64,000 bases of DNA. It comes from Streptomyces fungicidicus (GTDB lineage Bacteria; Actinomycetota; Actinomycetes; Streptomycetales; Streptomycetaceae). Under the pieces are notes generated by a model. It did not search any database, was not told the origin of the DNA, and was given only the letters and a program-made list of their open reading frames with translations. How positions within the stretch are numbered: the stretch's first letter is position 1; each line of letters opens with the position of its first letter. Below are positions 47,422 through 59,014 of the stretch, in pieces. The translations under genes and the position numbers were made by a program. Location: the NCBI RefSeq assembly GCF_003665435.1, contig NZ_CP023407.1, positions 1,426,001-1,490,000 on the forward strand, given 5' to 3'.

Positions 47422-48214
47422 CACGGTGGCCGAGCCGGCCGGGGCTCCCGCCGCGGTGCGTCATGTGGAGGAGACGATGGGGACCGTCTTCTCCCTCGAC
47501 GTCCGCGGCGGGGAATCCGCCGCGGTGCGCGCGGCGCTGGAGGAGACGGTCGCCGGGCTGCACCGGGTCGACGAGGTGTTCAGCACGTATCGCGACGACA
47601 GCCAGATCTCCCGGCTGGCTCGGGGCGAGCTGGACGTCGGGGAGTGCGATGCCGAGGTCGCCGAGGTGCTGGAGCTGGCGGCCGAGGCGGAGCGGGTGAG
47701 CGAGGGGTGGTTCAGCCCGCGGTACCGGGGGCGTCTCGACCCGACCGGCATCGTCAAGGGCTGGGCCACCGAACGGGCCGCGCGGCGGCTGGCGGCGGCG
47801 GGGGCGACGGGAGTGAGCGTCAACGGCGGCGGGGACGTGCAGCTGCTGGGTGCGCCGGGGGCGGGGCGGCCCTGGCGGGTGGGGGTGTCGGATCCGCTGC
47901 GGCCGGGCGGTCTGGCGGCCGTCGTCTCGGCGGCGGGGGCGGACGAACTGGCCGTGGCGACGTCCGGGACCGCGGAGCGGGGGGACCACATCGTCGACCC
48001 CCGGACGGGGCTGTCGGCGGTGACCGACCTGGTCGCGGTGACGGTGGTCGCGCCCCGGCTGACGTGGGCGGACTGCTGGGCCACGGCGGCGTTCGCGATG
48101 GGGTCCCGGCAGGCGCTCGGCTGGCTGGAGTCCCTGCCGGACGTCGAGGCGCTGCTGATCACCGCGGGTGACGAGGTGCGGTGCACCGGAGGACTGGCGG
48201 CACGCCTGGGCTGA
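47414..48214 (+). CDS. apbE: FAD:protein FMN transferase (ApbE)
   Basis: 266 residues. ETMGTVFSLDV at the start of the fold, FSTYRDDSQISRL, DPTGIVKGWATERAA, SVNGGGDVQLLG and HIVDPRTGLSAV are the ApbE signatures, including the Mg-binding region. It moves FMN from FAD onto threonine of SGAT motifs, two of which are in the protein encoded just upstream. The GTG at 47414 overlaps that gene's stop by eight bases. Confidence 0.92.
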   Translation: MADTVAEPAGAPAAVRHVEETMGTVFSLDVRGGESAAVRAALEETVAGLHRVDEVFSTYRDDSQISRLARGELDVGECDAEVAEVLELAAEAERVSEGWFSPRYRGRLDPTGIVKGWATERAARRLAAAGATGVSVNGGGDVQLLGAPGAGRPWRVGVSDPLRPGGLAAVVSAAGADELAVATSGTAERGDHIVDPRTGLSAVTDLVAVTVVAPRLTWADCWATAAFAMGSRQALGWLESLPDVEALLITAGDEVRCTGGLAARLG

Positions 48215-48290
48215 GCGGCGCCGCGGCCGGAGTACCGGCGTGCCCCTCGCCCCCGTGCGCTGCCCGCAAGCGGTGGGGCGGCTCCCTCAG

Positions 48291-48331
48291 GGGCGGGGGG
48301 AACTGCGCGACCGGCCCCCGCCGGCCCGCAG
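48291..48331 (+). repeat. Streptomyces-type intergenic repeat, copy 3
   Basis: Contains GGGGAACTGCGCGACCGGCC then CCGGCCCGCAG, in the gap between apbE and argR. A GCCCCT/AGGGGC pairing (48242-48247 with 48289-48294) may make it part of a terminator. Confidence 0.7.
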
Positions 48332-48367
48332 TCGCCGTACGGCCCCGCCCCGCCCCCCGCGGAGCGG

Positions 48368-48907
48368 TCAGTGGCCGTTCTGGGCCAGCCGGAGCATGTG
48401 GTCGGCCAGGGCCTGACCCCCCGCCGGCTCCCGGCTGATCAGCATCAACGTGTCGTCGCCGGCGATCGTGCCGAGGACGTCGTGCAGCTCCGCCTGGTCG
48501 ATCGCCGAGGCCAGGAACTGCGCCGCGCCCGGCGGGGTGCGCAGGACGACCAGGTTCGCGGAGGCCTCCGCGGAGATCAGCAGCTCCTGCGAGAGCCGCC
48601 GCATCCGCTCCTCCTTGGCCGACCCTCCCAGCGGCGCCCGGGGGGTGCGGAAACCCCCCTCGCTCGGCACCGCGTAGATCAGGTCGCCGTCGGTGTTGCG
48701 GATCTTCACCGCGTTCAGCTCGTCCAGGTCGCGGGAGAGCGTCGCCTGGGTGACGCTCAGCCCGTCGTCGGAGAGCAGCTTCGCCAGCTGGCTCTGCGAC
48801 CGCACCGGCTGCCGGTTGAGGATGTCCACGATCCGGCGGTGGCGTGCGGTGCGCGTCTGCGGCACGGCGGGCCCGGCCTGCTGGCCCTGGTCCTGCTCCT
48901 GGCTCAT
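48368..48907 (-). CDS. argR: Arginine repressor
   Basis: 179 residues. The N-terminal winged helix is [43 protein letters not shown]. The C-terminal arginine-binding hexamerisation domain includes [12 protein letters not shown]. With arginine bound it represses arg operons by binding ARG boxes, seen here upstream of argC and argG. It closes the argCJBDR operon, seven bases after argD. Confidence 0.95.
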   Translation of the reverse strand: MSQEQDQGQQAGPAVPQTRTARHRRIVDILNRQPVRSQSQLAKLLSDDGLSVTQATLSRDLDELNAVKIRNTDGDLIYAVPSEGGFRTPRAPLGGSAKEERMRRLSQELLISAEASANLVVLRTPPGAAQFLASAIDQAELHDVLGTIAGDDTLMLISREPAGGQALADHMLRLAQNGH

Positions 48908-48914
48908 CGTCGTC

Positions 48915-50120
48915 TCATTCTCCGGATCGTCCTTCCCCGCCCGCGCTGCCGGCCTCGTCCAGGATGCCGGGCAGCGCCCCGAGGAAGGCGTCCACCGCGT
49001 CGTCCCCGAGGGTCAGCGGCGGCATGAGCCGTACGACGTTCGGGGCGGGCGCGTTCACGAGGAACCCGGCGTCCTGAGCCGCCTGTTGCACCTGGGGCGC
49101 GAGCGGCTCGGTGAGCACGATACCCAGGAGGAGGCCCGCGCCCCGGACATGGTCGGTCAGGGCGTGCCCGGACGCCTCGATTCCGTCGCGCAGCCGCTCG
49201 CTCTGCCGCTTGACGTTCTCCAGCAGTCCGTCGTTCGCGATGGTGTCGAGCACGGCGAGTCCGGCGGCGCAGGCGACCGGGTTGCCGCCGAAGGTCGTGC
49301 CGTGCTGACCGGGCCCCAGCAGGTCGGCGGCGCGTCCGAAGGCGACGGTGGCGCCGAGCGGCAGTCCGCCGCCGAGCCCCTTGGCCAGCGTGACCACGTC
49401 GGGCAGGACGCCCTCGTGGGCCTGGTACTCGAACCAGTTGCCGGTCCGTCCGACCCCGGTCTGCACCTCGTCGAGGACGAGCAGCGCGCCCGTGGCCGCC
49501 GTGATGGCGCGGGCCGCCTTGAGGTAGCCGGGCGGGGGCACGACCACCCCGTTCTCGCCCTGGATCGGCTCGATGACGACCAGCGCGGTGTCCCCGGTGA
49601 CGGCGGAGGCCAGCGCCTGCGCGTCGCCGTACGGGACGTGGGTGACGTCCCCGGGCAGCGGCTCGAAGGGCGCGCGCTTGGCGGGCTGGCCGGTGAGGGC
49701 GAGGGCGCCCATGGTGCGGCCGTGGAAGCCGCCCTCGGTGGCGACCATGTGGGTGCGCCCGGTCAGCCGGCCGATCTTGAACGCGGCCTCGTTCGCCTCG
49801 GCGCCCGAGTTGCAGAAGTAGACCTTGCCGTCCCGTCCGAAGAGCTGGATCAGCCGTTCGGCGAGCGCGACCGGCGGTCCGGCGACGAACAGGTTGGAGA
49901 CGTGGCCGAGGGAGGCGATCTGCCGGCTCACGGCCTCGACGACCGCCGGGTGGGCGTGACCGAGCGCGTTGACGGCGATGCCGCCCACGAAGTCGGCGTA
50001 CTCCCTGCCGTCGGCGTCCCAGACCCGCGCGCCCTCGCCGCGCACCAGCGGCAGCCGCGGCGTGCCGTAGTTGTTCATGAGCGCGCCCTGCCACCGCCGG
50101 GTCAGCTCTTCGTTGCTCAT
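48915..50120 (-). CDS. argD: Acetylornithine aminotransferase
   Basis: 401 residues, class III PLP aminotransferase: [21 protein letters not shown], then [30 protein letters not shown], and the PLP lysine in [15 protein letters not shown]. It converts N-acetylglutamate semialdehyde to N-acetylornithine. Its start overlaps the argB stop by four bases. Confidence 0.95.
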   Translation of the reverse strand: MSNEELTRRWQGALMNNYGTPRLPLVRGEGARVWDADGREYADFVGGIAVNALGHAHPAVVEAVSRQIASLGHVSNLFVAGPPVALAERLIQLFGRDGKVYFCNSGAEANEAAFKIGRLTGRTHMVATEGGFHGRTMGALALTGQPAKRAPFEPLPGDVTHVPYGDAQALASAVTGDTALVVIEPIQGENGVVVPPPGYLKAARAITAATGALLVLDEVQTGVGRTGNWFEYQAHEGVLPDVVTLAKGLGGGLPLGATVAFGRAADLLGPGQHGTTFGGNPVACAAGLAVLDTIANDGLLENVKRQSERLRDGIEASGHALTDHVRGAGLLLGIVLTEPLAPQVQQAAQDAGFLVNAPAPNVVRLMPPLTLGDDAVDAFLGALPGILDEAGSAGGEGRSGE

Positions 50121-51015
50121 GACTCCCCCTGTTCGTCGGGCACGACCATCGTCCCGATGCCCTCGTCCGTGAAGATCTCCAGCAGGATCGAGTGCTGGAC
50201 CCGGCCGTCGATGACGCGGGCGGTGGTCACGCCGTTGCGCACGGCGTGCAGACAGCCCTCCATCTTCGGCACCATGCCCGAGGACAGCTCCGGCAGGAGT
50301 TTCTCGAGCTGGGAGGCGGTGAGGCGGCTGATCACCTCGTCGCTGTCCGGCCAGTCCTCGTAGAGGCCCTCGACGTCCGTGAGGACCATGAGGGTTTCGG
50401 CGCCCAGTGCCGCAGCGAGTGCCGCAGCCGCCGTATCAGCATTGACGTTGTAGACATGGTGGTCGTCCTGGCTGCGGGCGATCGACGAGACGACCGGGAT
50501 GCGGCCGTCGGCGAGCAGTGCCTCGATCGCGCCCGTGTCGATCTCGGTGATCTCGCCCACCCGCCCGATGTCGACGAGCTCGCCGTCGACCCGGGGCCGG
50601 TGCTTGGTGGCGGTGAGGGTGTGCGCGTCCTCGCCGGTGAGGCCGACGGCGAGCGGTCCGTGCCGGTTGAGCAGCCCGACCAGCTCCCGCTGCACCTGTC
50701 CGGCGAGCACCATGCGTACGACGTCCATGGCGTCCTCGGTGGTGACGCGCAGGCCGGCCTTGAACTCGCTGACGATGCCGTGCGTCTGGAGCGCCCGGCT
50801 GATCTGCGGGCCGCCGCCGTGCACGACGACCGGCTTCAGGCCGGCGTGCCGCAGGAACACGACGTCCTGGGCGAAGGCGGCCTTCAGGTCCTCGTCCACC
50901 ATGGCGTTGCCGCCGAACTTGATGACGACGGTTTTTCCGTGGTGCCGGGTGAGCCAGGGCAGCGCCTCGATGAGGATCTGCGCCTTGGGCAGCGCGGTGT
51001 GCTTACGGGTGCCGG

Positions 51016-51019
<4 letters not shown>
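50117..51019 (-). CDS. argB: Acetylglutamate kinase
   Basis: 300 residues, amino-acid kinase fold: [65 protein letters not shown]. It phosphorylates N-acetylglutamate. The N-terminal helix before the kinase core suggests the arginine-sensitive hexameric type. The start at 51019 overlaps the argJ stop (ATGA); the open frame continues upstream but is antisense to nothing useful and is not coding. Confidence 0.95.
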
Positions 51020-53245
<2,226 letters not shown>

Positions 53246-53272
53246 CGGGAAGGCCGGCCGCCAGGGTGCCCC

Positions 53273-53917
53273 TCAGGCGCCGTCCGCCCATGCGCGGCGC
53301 AGGAAGGCCGAGGCGTCGGTCAGCTCGGGGACGGCGACGCCGTGGCCCAGGCCCGGATAGAGGCGCTCTTCGAGGTGTGCGCCGGACGCCTCGCGGAGCC
53401 AGGCGCCGGTCCGGGCGACGAGGTCGGCGGGGATCACCTGGTCCGCGGCGTCGCGGCCCCAGAAGACCGGCACGCCGGTCAGGCGGCCCCGCTCCTCGGG
53501 CAGCCCCGCGTCCCACGGCAGGGTGCCGGACAGCAGGACGGCGGCGGCGAACCGCTCCGGACGGGCGAGCAGCAGGCCGCCGGCCATGGCCATGCCGCCG
53601 GAGAAGCCGAGGAGCGAGACCGACGCATGCCCGGCGGCCTCGGTGTCGAGCCAGCCGAAGAGCCAGTCGGCGGTGGCGGCGATGGAGTCGGGCAGGGGCC
53701 GCCCGATCCCCCGGTTGGCGAACCACGCGTATCCGCCGCCCTCGGCGAGCGGGGCGCGCACGAAGGCCACCGAAGCCTCGGCCGGCAGCCGCGGCGCCAG
53801 CTGGGCGAACGACGCCTCGTCGGCTCCCCGTCCGTGCAGGGCGACGACCAGCGGCGTGCCGGGCCTGCGGTCGGGCGCGACGGACCAGCTGACCGTGGGG
53901 GCGGCGGTGTGGGGCAT
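53273..53917 (-). CDS. Alpha/beta hydrolase (phospholipase/carboxylesterase-like)
   Basis: 214 residues. The oxyanion segment is VVALHGRGADEASF; the nucleophile elbow is LLGFSGGMAMAGG (Ser about 105); the acid is in VFWGRDAADQVIP, and His is in YPGLGHGVAVPE. The family hydrolyses small esters; the substrate is unknown. It diverges from the DoxX gene. Confidence 0.9.
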   Translation of the reverse strand: MPHTAAPTVSWSVAPDRRPGTPLVVALHGRGADEASFAQLAPRLPAEASVAFVRAPLAEGGGYAWFANRGIGRPLPDSIAATADWLFGWLDTEAAGHASVSLLGFSGGMAMAGGLLLARPERFAAAVLLSGTLPWDAGLPEERGRLTGVPVFWGRDAADQVIPADLVARTGAWLREASGAHLEERLYPGLGHGVAVPELTDASAFLRRAWADGA

Positions 53918-54015
53918 GGCGGCGACTCCTCGAGCGGGGCGGGTTCACGGATGGCGGGCGCGGTCGAGCCTACCCGGACTGCTTGAAAGTTGAAGCAAGA
54001 GCCCGAGTGGTTTAG

Positions 54016-54029
54016 CTTGAAGGTTCAAG
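54016..54029. promoter_or_regulatory. Operator-like palindrome upstream of the DoxX gene
   Basis: CTTGAA-GG-TTCAAG lies 80 bp before the DoxX start. A related, less symmetric copy (CTTGAAAGTTGAAGC) lies at 53982-53996. The two could be MarR- or HxlR-type half-sites; no such regulator gene is adjacent. Confidence 0.55.
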
Positions 54030-54108
54030 ATTGCCGGGACGGGGTGCCGCTCGGTGCCGAGCGGCGCGTCCCCACCGTCTTCGCCGTCCCCTTCCGAGGA
54101 GTCCCCCC

Positions 54109-54663
54109 ATGACCGGTCCCACCACCCTGTCCCGCCCTGCCGCCGCCGCTTCCGGCCAGGGCGGACCCGCCGTTCCCGCCCGTGCCTACGACATCGGACT
54201 GCTGCTCCTGCGTCTCGTGCTCGGTCTGACGATGGCCGCGCACGGCGCCCAGAAGCTGTTCGGCTGGTTCGGCGGGGGCGGTGTCGAGGGCACCGGGATG
54301 TTCTTCGCGTCCCTCGGCTACCCCTCGCCCGAGGCGTTCGCGGTCGTGGCCGGGCTCACCGAGACCCTCGGCGGGCTCGGCCTCGCGCTCGGTCTGTTCA
54401 CCCCGCTGGCCGCCGCGGCCGTGGCCGGCACCATGGTCAACGCGATCGCCGTGAAGTGGGGCGGCGGCTTCTTCGCCCCGGAGGGCGTGGAGTACGAGCT
54501 GCTGCTCACCCTGGCCGCGGTGGCGCTCGCCCTGACCGGCCCCGGGCGGATCGCCGTGGACCGGCTGCTGCCCTGGCTGCGTACGCACCGCCTCGCGTAC
54601 GGCGTCGCCGCGGTCGCGCTGGGCGCCGCGGTGGCCGGTGTCACCCTGCTGCTGCGCCACTGA
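54109..54663 (+). CDS. DoxX-family membrane protein
   Basis: 184 residues with four to five membrane helices. DIGLLLLRLVLGLTMAAHGAQKLFGWFGGGG is the DoxX signature, followed by GLTETLGGLGLALGLFTPLAA. DoxX proteins are linked to thiol or quinone redox homeostasis, sometimes in complex with SodA and SseA in actinomycetes. A final helix is added after the core. Operator-like repeats precede it. Confidence 0.88.
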   Translation: MTGPTTLSRPAAAASGQGGPAVPARAYDIGLLLLRLVLGLTMAAHGAQKLFGWFGGGGVEGTGMFFASLGYPSPEAFAVVAGLTETLGGLGLALGLFTPLAAAAVAGTMVNAIAVKWGGGFFAPEGVEYELLLTLAAVALALTGPGRIAVDRLLPWLRTHRLAYGVAAVALGAAVAGVTLLLRH

Positions 54664-54688
54664 CACGCCGGGCGGCTTCCCGGCCGGT

Positions 54689-54732
54689 GCCGGGTGCGGG
54701 CCGCGTCCACCGGACGACGGCCCGCACCCGGG
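54689..54732. terminator. Bidirectional terminator hairpin
   Basis: A perfect 15-bp stem (54689-54703 with 54718-54732) between the convergent DoxX and GH51 genes. Confidence 0.8.
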
Positions 54733-54735
54733 CCG

Positions 54736-57225
54736 TCACCGCCGCGCGATGCGCAGGAACGTCACCGAGTGCGCCGGGAAGGTGTACGTGAACCTGTCGG
54801 ACACGCCCCGCAGCGTGGACGTCACCGGGGTGACCGGGGTGTCCGTCTCCGTGTTGACCGCGTCCGCGTCGGCCGCCAGCGTGGTCACGCGGGCGCGCGA
54901 GGCGACCTCGGCGCCGCCGAGGTCGACCGCCGTGCGGGCCTCGGCCGGCTGGGCGTTGACGACCTTGACGATCAGGTCGCCGGTGCGGTCGTCCTCGGTG
55001 ACCACCTGCCGGAACGGCTCGGCCGGCTTGTCGTCGGTGAAGCCGCCCCACTCCTGGCCGTCGAGGTAGAGGGTGACCTGGCGGCCCCGCACCTTGACGT
55101 CGATGTCGTAGGCGCGGCCCGTCTCGATGGACCCGGCCTTGGAGACCAGCGTCGACTTCCCGCCGTCCACGGCCTGCTCGACGGCGGACCGGGTGTTGTT
55201 CCAGCCGCCGAGGTTCCACCAGTAGTAGTTGCCGGTGTCCTTGACCCCGAAGGCGACGAGGAAGCCCTCCTTGCCGGCCTTCTTGGTGGCCCTCACGTGC
55301 AGGTCGTAGTCCTTCCAGGCCGGGTCACCGGCCGTGACCAGGGTGTTCTCGGCGGCCTCGTCGGTCTGTACGTACTCCCCGTCCCGGACGCTCCAGCTGC
55401 CGCCCCCGCTGTGGGTCCACCGCGAGGCGTCACCGGAGAAGTCGTCGCTCAGCAGGGACGCGCCGTCGGCCGAGGTCACCCTCACGTCGTCGTACGCCGC
55501 GCTCGTCGCCCACGTCGACAGGCCCACGGCTCCCGCGATGGGGCCGCTGACGTCCGGCGTGCCACTCGCCTCGGACGGCACCACACGGTCGCCGGTGTTG
55601 GTCATGAACAGCTTCTGGACCTCGTAGTTGGCCGAGCCCCAGGAAGCGCGGTTGTTGAACCAGATCATGTCCGGACGCCACTGGACGTAGTCCTCGTTGG
55701 CGAGCAGCGGCGCGTATGAGGCCAGCTCGACCACTTCGGCGTTGCGTTCCAGGCCGGTCATGAAGGCGGCCTCGGCGAGGCCGTTCTTCCAGGCGTTGCC
55801 CTGGGAGGCGTACTCGCCCAGGAAGACCTTGGGGCCGTTCCTGTCGTACGAGTCGTAGCGGTCGTTGTTCTGCAGGAACCACTGCGGGCTGTTGTAGTAG
55901 TGCTCGTCGACCATGTCGACCTCGCCCTCGCGGTTGAGCTGCCAGGCGGTCTCGAAGGTCGTGCCGGAGTCGTCGGGGCCGGAGTTGGAGACGACCGTGA
56001 TGTCCGGGTACTTCGCCTCGATGGCGGCCCGGAACCGCTGGAAGCGGGCGAAGAACTCTCGGGGGAGGTTCTCCTCGTTGCCGACCCCGATGTGGGTGAG
56101 GCCGAAGGGCTTGGGGTGGCCCATCCGGGCGCGCACCTTGCCCCAGGTGGAGCCGGCCGGTCCGTTGGCGAACTCGATCAGGTCCAGGGTGTCCTGGATG
56201 TGCCGCTTGAGCAGTGCCTCGTCGTCGGTGGCCCGGTTCTGCCCGCAGCCGGTGACCAGCGCGGGGACGACGGGCAGCGGCATCGCGCCGACGTCCTCGG
56301 CGAAGCGGAAGTACTCGTAGTAGCCGAGGCCGTAACTCTGGTTGTAACCCCAGAAGTTGGCGTTGGTGGCGCGTTCCTCGACCGGGCCCACCGTGTCCTT
56401 CCACTGGTAGGAGCGCTTGCGCTGCCAGCCGGAGGCCTCGCTGTAGTCCTGCATGGAGCCGGTGTTGACCAGGCAGCCGCCGGGGAAGCGGACGAAGCCG
56501 GGCTTCAGGGCGGCGATCTTCTCGGCGAGGTCCTTGCGGAGGCCGTTCGGCTGGTTCTTGTAGGTGTCGCGCGGGAACAGCGACACCATGTCGAGGGCCG
56601 CCGGCCCGGAGGAGGCGACGGCGAGCCGGCCGCGGTTGCTGGTGCGGGAGGCGGTGAAGGAGGCCCGGTACGCGGCCCAGTCGCCCTTGACGGCCACCCG
56701 GCGGACGGTCGCGAGCTCACCGGCGGCGTCCTTGAGCGTGACGGTGAGGGTGGTGGCGCTCTCCGCGCGGGCCCACACCGAGAAGTCGTACCGCTTGCCC
56801 TGCTCCACCCGGACGCCGGTGTTGTAGCCGGCGTTGGTGACCGACGAACCGGCGCCCAGGGACAGGTAGTTGCGATTGCGTTCGTTGAGCCGGCCTGAGT
56901 CGTTCAGCACCTCGGCCGTGCCGCCCACCGTCCAGGAGGTCAGCGGCGTGTAGGAGCCGTTGTCGGCGGTGGAGTACTCGAAGGACCGGTTCTGCACGAG
57001 TTCGGCGTAGAGACCGCCGTCGGCGGCCCGGTTGATGTCCTCGAAGAAGACGCCGTACATCGTGTCCTCGATCGCCGCGCCCCTGGCGTCCGGGTCGACG
57101 GTGATCGTGTAGTCGTTGGTGTCCTCGGCGTGCGCGGGGGCCGGGACGAGGGCGGCGGCCGTCAGGAGCGCGGTGGCGGTGAGACCGAGTCTGAGGCGGG
57201 CGCGGTGGTGCGCGGTGCGTGACAT
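54736..57225 (-). CDS. Secreted alpha-L-arabinofuranosidase (GH51)
   Basis: 829 residues. The signal peptide ends PAPAHAED. MYGVFFEDINRAADGGLYAELVQNRSFE opens the GH51 fold. A carbohydrate-binding-like insert (about 95-215) precedes the barrel. The acid/base Glu is in HIGVGNEENLP (about 383) and the nucleophile in VFLGEYASQ (about 470). A laminin-G-like insert (DDFSGDASRWTHSGGGSWSV) splits the C-terminal beta domain. It removes arabinose from hemicellulose outside the cell. Paired direct repeats upstream may be a sugar-regulator site. Confidence 0.93.
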   Translation of the reverse strand: MSRTAHHRARLRLGLTATALLTAAALVPAPAHAEDTNDYTITVDPDARGAAIEDTMYGVFFEDINRAADGGLYAELVQNRSFEYSTADNGSYTPLTSWTVGGTAEVLNDSGRLNERNRNYLSLGAGSSVTNAGYNTGVRVEQGKRYDFSVWARAESATTLTVTLKDAAGELATVRRVAVKGDWAAYRASFTASRTSNRGRLAVASSGPAALDMVSLFPRDTYKNQPNGLRKDLAEKIAALKPGFVRFPGGCLVNTGSMQDYSEASGWQRKRSYQWKDTVGPVEERATNANFWGYNQSYGLGYYEYFRFAEDVGAMPLPVVPALVTGCGQNRATDDEALLKRHIQDTLDLIEFANGPAGSTWGKVRARMGHPKPFGLTHIGVGNEENLPREFFARFQRFRAAIEAKYPDITVVSNSGPDDSGTTFETAWQLNREGEVDMVDEHYYNSPQWFLQNNDRYDSYDRNGPKVFLGEYASQGNAWKNGLAEAAFMTGLERNAEVVELASYAPLLANEDYVQWRPDMIWFNNRASWGSANYEVQKLFMTNTGDRVVPSEASGTPDVSGPIAGAVGLSTWATSAAYDDVRVTSADGASLLSDDFSGDASRWTHSGGGSWSVRDGEYVQTDEAAENTLVTAGDPAWKDYDLHVRATKKAGKEGFLVAFGVKDTGNYYWWNLGGWNNTRSAVEQAVDGGKSTLVSKAGSIETGRAYDIDVKVRGRQVTLYLDGQEWGGFTDDKPAEPFRQVVTEDDRTGDLIVKVVNAQPAEARTAVDLGGAEVASRARVTTLAADADAVNTETDTPVTPVTSTLRGVSDRFTYTFPAHSVTFLRIARR

Positions 57226-57242
57226 GGATACTCAGCGGCTCT

Positions 57243-57270
57243 CTCTAGGAGTGGGGTGACTCTAGGAGTG
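57243..57270. repeat. Direct repeat CTCTAGGAGTG, two copies
   Basis: Perfect 11-bp copies at 57243-57253 and 57260-57270, in the promoter of the GH51 gene (and the divergent DUF6314 gene). They are candidate regulator half-sites. Confidence 0.7.
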
Positions 57271-57335
57271 TTCGACATATCGGCCAATGGTCAGCACTTC
57301 GAACGGCAAGATAGGGAGGAGGCAGGGGCACGTCA

Positions 57336-57818
57336 ATGGAGCGTGCGACACCGACGACCACGCGGGAACGAGGCGGGATGGGCGGGTTCTGGCCGGTACC
57401 CGACGTACTGGACTACCTGAGCGGCCGGTGGCGGGCGGAGCGGACCGTGCGCGACCTGGCGGGCGGCGACCGGGGGCGCTTCGAGGGGACGGTCGTTTTC
57501 GGCCCGCTGGAGGGCGGCGGTCTGCTGCAGCGGGAGTCCGGCGACTTCACCTGGCGGGGCGTCACCCGGCCGGCCGAGCGGACCCTGCGCTTCCTGCCCG
57601 GCCCGGGCGGGACCGCGGACGTACGGTTCGCGGACGGCCGCCCGTTCCACGCCCTCGACCTCACCACCGGCCGGTACGTCGCGGACCACCCCTGCTCCGC
57701 CGACCTCTACCGGGGCGAGTTCACCGCCCGCGACGCGGACCACTGGCGGACCCTCTGGCGGGTCCGCGGCCCCACGAAGGACCTGGAGCTCACCACGGAC
57801 TACGCACGCGCGGACTGA
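57336..57818 (+). CDS. DUF6314-like protein
   Basis: 160 residues. VPDVLDYLSGRWRAERTVRDLAGGDRGRFEGTVVF and HALDLTTGRYVADHPCSADLYRGEF suggest a small lipocalin-like beta barrel of the DUF6314 type. Function unknown. Its last 19 bp overlap the tail of the convergent phosphatase-like gene. Confidence 0.82.
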   Translation: MERATPTTTRERGGMGGFWPVPDVLDYLSGRWRAERTVRDLAGGDRGRFEGTVVFGPLEGGGLLQRESGDFTWRGVTRPAERTLRFLPGPGGTADVRFADGRPFHALDLTTGRYVADHPCSADLYRGEFTARDADHWRTLWRVRGPTKDLELTTDYARAD

Positions 57819-58393
57819 GCGAACACGCCTTCGAGGCGCAGCTTCCAGCGGCCCGCCCGGCCGGCCACACCGACCGTCGACAACGGCCGCACGTCGATGT
57901 TCCAGTACGCGGCGGGGGGCGCCTTGAGCACATACAGCAGGGCCGCGCGGATCACGGACGGCTCGGCCACGGCCACGACCCGGCAGTTCTCCTCGGCCGG
58001 CCGGGTGTCCAGCCAGCCGCCGACCCGGCCGATGAAGTCGAGCAGCGACTCGCCGCCGTGCGCAGTGGACCTCGGGTCGGCGAGCCAGGCGTCCACCGCC
58101 TGCGGCTCCCGCGCCATCGCCTCGCCCAGGGTCAGCCCCCGCCAGCGGCCCATGTCGCATTCCCGCAGGGCCAGTTGCACCAGCGGGGCGTACCCGAGGC
58201 CCTCCCCGGTGGCGCGGCTGCGCGGGGCCGGGGAGCAGTAGCGCAGATCGGCCGCGGCGAGCGGCAGCAGCTCGTGCGCGGCCCGCTGCACCTCGCTCCA
58301 GCCGGCCTGGTCCAGCGGCCGGACGTCCTCGAAACGTTCGGCGAGCACCGAGGAGCTCCCCGCGGCGGCGACGAACGTGACCCGAAGTGCCAT
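57800..58393 (-). CDS. Histidine-phosphatase-fold protein lacking both catalytic histidines
   Basis: 197 residues with the overall phosphoglycerate-mutase-like layout: LDQAGWSEVQRAA, YCSPAPRSRATGE, CDMGRWRGLTLGEA, GGESLLDFIGRVGGWL. The N-terminal RHG box, which supplies the phosphorylated histidine, reads AAG (TFVAAAGSSS). The second active-site histidine, normally in a THGGVIR-type motif, is replaced in VAEPSVIRAAL. It is thus probably a non-catalytic homologue. The start is the ATG at 58393. Confidence 0.85.
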   Translation of the reverse strand: MALRVTFVAAAGSSSVLAERFEDVRPLDQAGWSEVQRAAHELLPLAAADLRYCSPAPRSRATGEGLGYAPLVQLALRECDMGRWRGLTLGEAMAREPQAVDAWLADPRSTAHGGESLLDFIGRVGGWLDTRPAEENCRVVAVAEPSVIRAALLYVLKAPPAAYWNIDVRPLSTVGVAGRAGRWKLRLEGVFAQSARA

Positions 58394-58523
58394 GCCGCGA
58401 TCGTGAGTCGCCGGGGTGCCCGGGTCAAGGGGTGTCACCGAGACGTCACTTACGGTGCATCCGGTCTTACCGGCTGGTAAGGACGCGCCGGACAAGTGCC
58501 CCGGAAACACCGCCCGGGACGGG

Positions 58524-58961
58524 TCACTCGGAGACGAGCACCATCCACTGGTCGGGCCGCTCCAGCGGTCCGAAGCCGAGCTTGGCGTAGACGCCGTGGG
58601 CGTCGTGCGTGGCCAGCATGATCCGCTTCAGCCCGCAGGGCCGCAGCTCGTCCCGTACGGCCGCCACCAGCGCCGTGCCGACGCCCTTGCCGCGTACCGA
58701 CGGGTCGACGTACACGTCGCACAGCCAGGCGAAGGTCGCCCGGTCGGTGATGACCCGGGCGTACGCCACCTGCTCCCCCGAGAGCGTGTCGTACACGCCG
58801 AAGTTGAGCGACCCCTCGATCGCGAGGTCCTGCTTCTCGCGGGAGCGGCCCATCGCCCAGTAGGCGTCGGTGGACAGCCACCGGTGCACGCGCCCGGCGT
58901 CGATGCGGGCGGGGTCGGTGGAGATCTCGTAGCCCTCGGGCAGGCGCGGGGTGTCGGTCAT
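58524..58961 (-). CDS. GNAT N-acetyltransferase
   Basis: 145 residues. The CoA loop is VYVDPSVRGKGVGTALVAAVRDEL, followed by RIMLATHDAHGVYAKLGFGPLERPDQWM. This is the small GNAT subgroup seen in many bacteria (WLSTDAYWAMGRSREK near the N-terminus). Substrate unknown. Confidence 0.9.
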   Translation of the reverse strand: MTDTPRLPEGYEISTDPARIDAGRVHRWLSTDAYWAMGRSREKQDLAIEGSLNFGVYDTLSGEQVAYARVITDRATFAWLCDVYVDPSVRGKGVGTALVAAVRDELRPCGLKRIMLATHDAHGVYAKLGFGPLERPDQWMVLVSE

Positions 58962-59014
58962 GGCCGGATGCTCCCAGGTCGGGCGGGGCGGCGTCGAACC
59001 CTTTGTCCCCGGTG

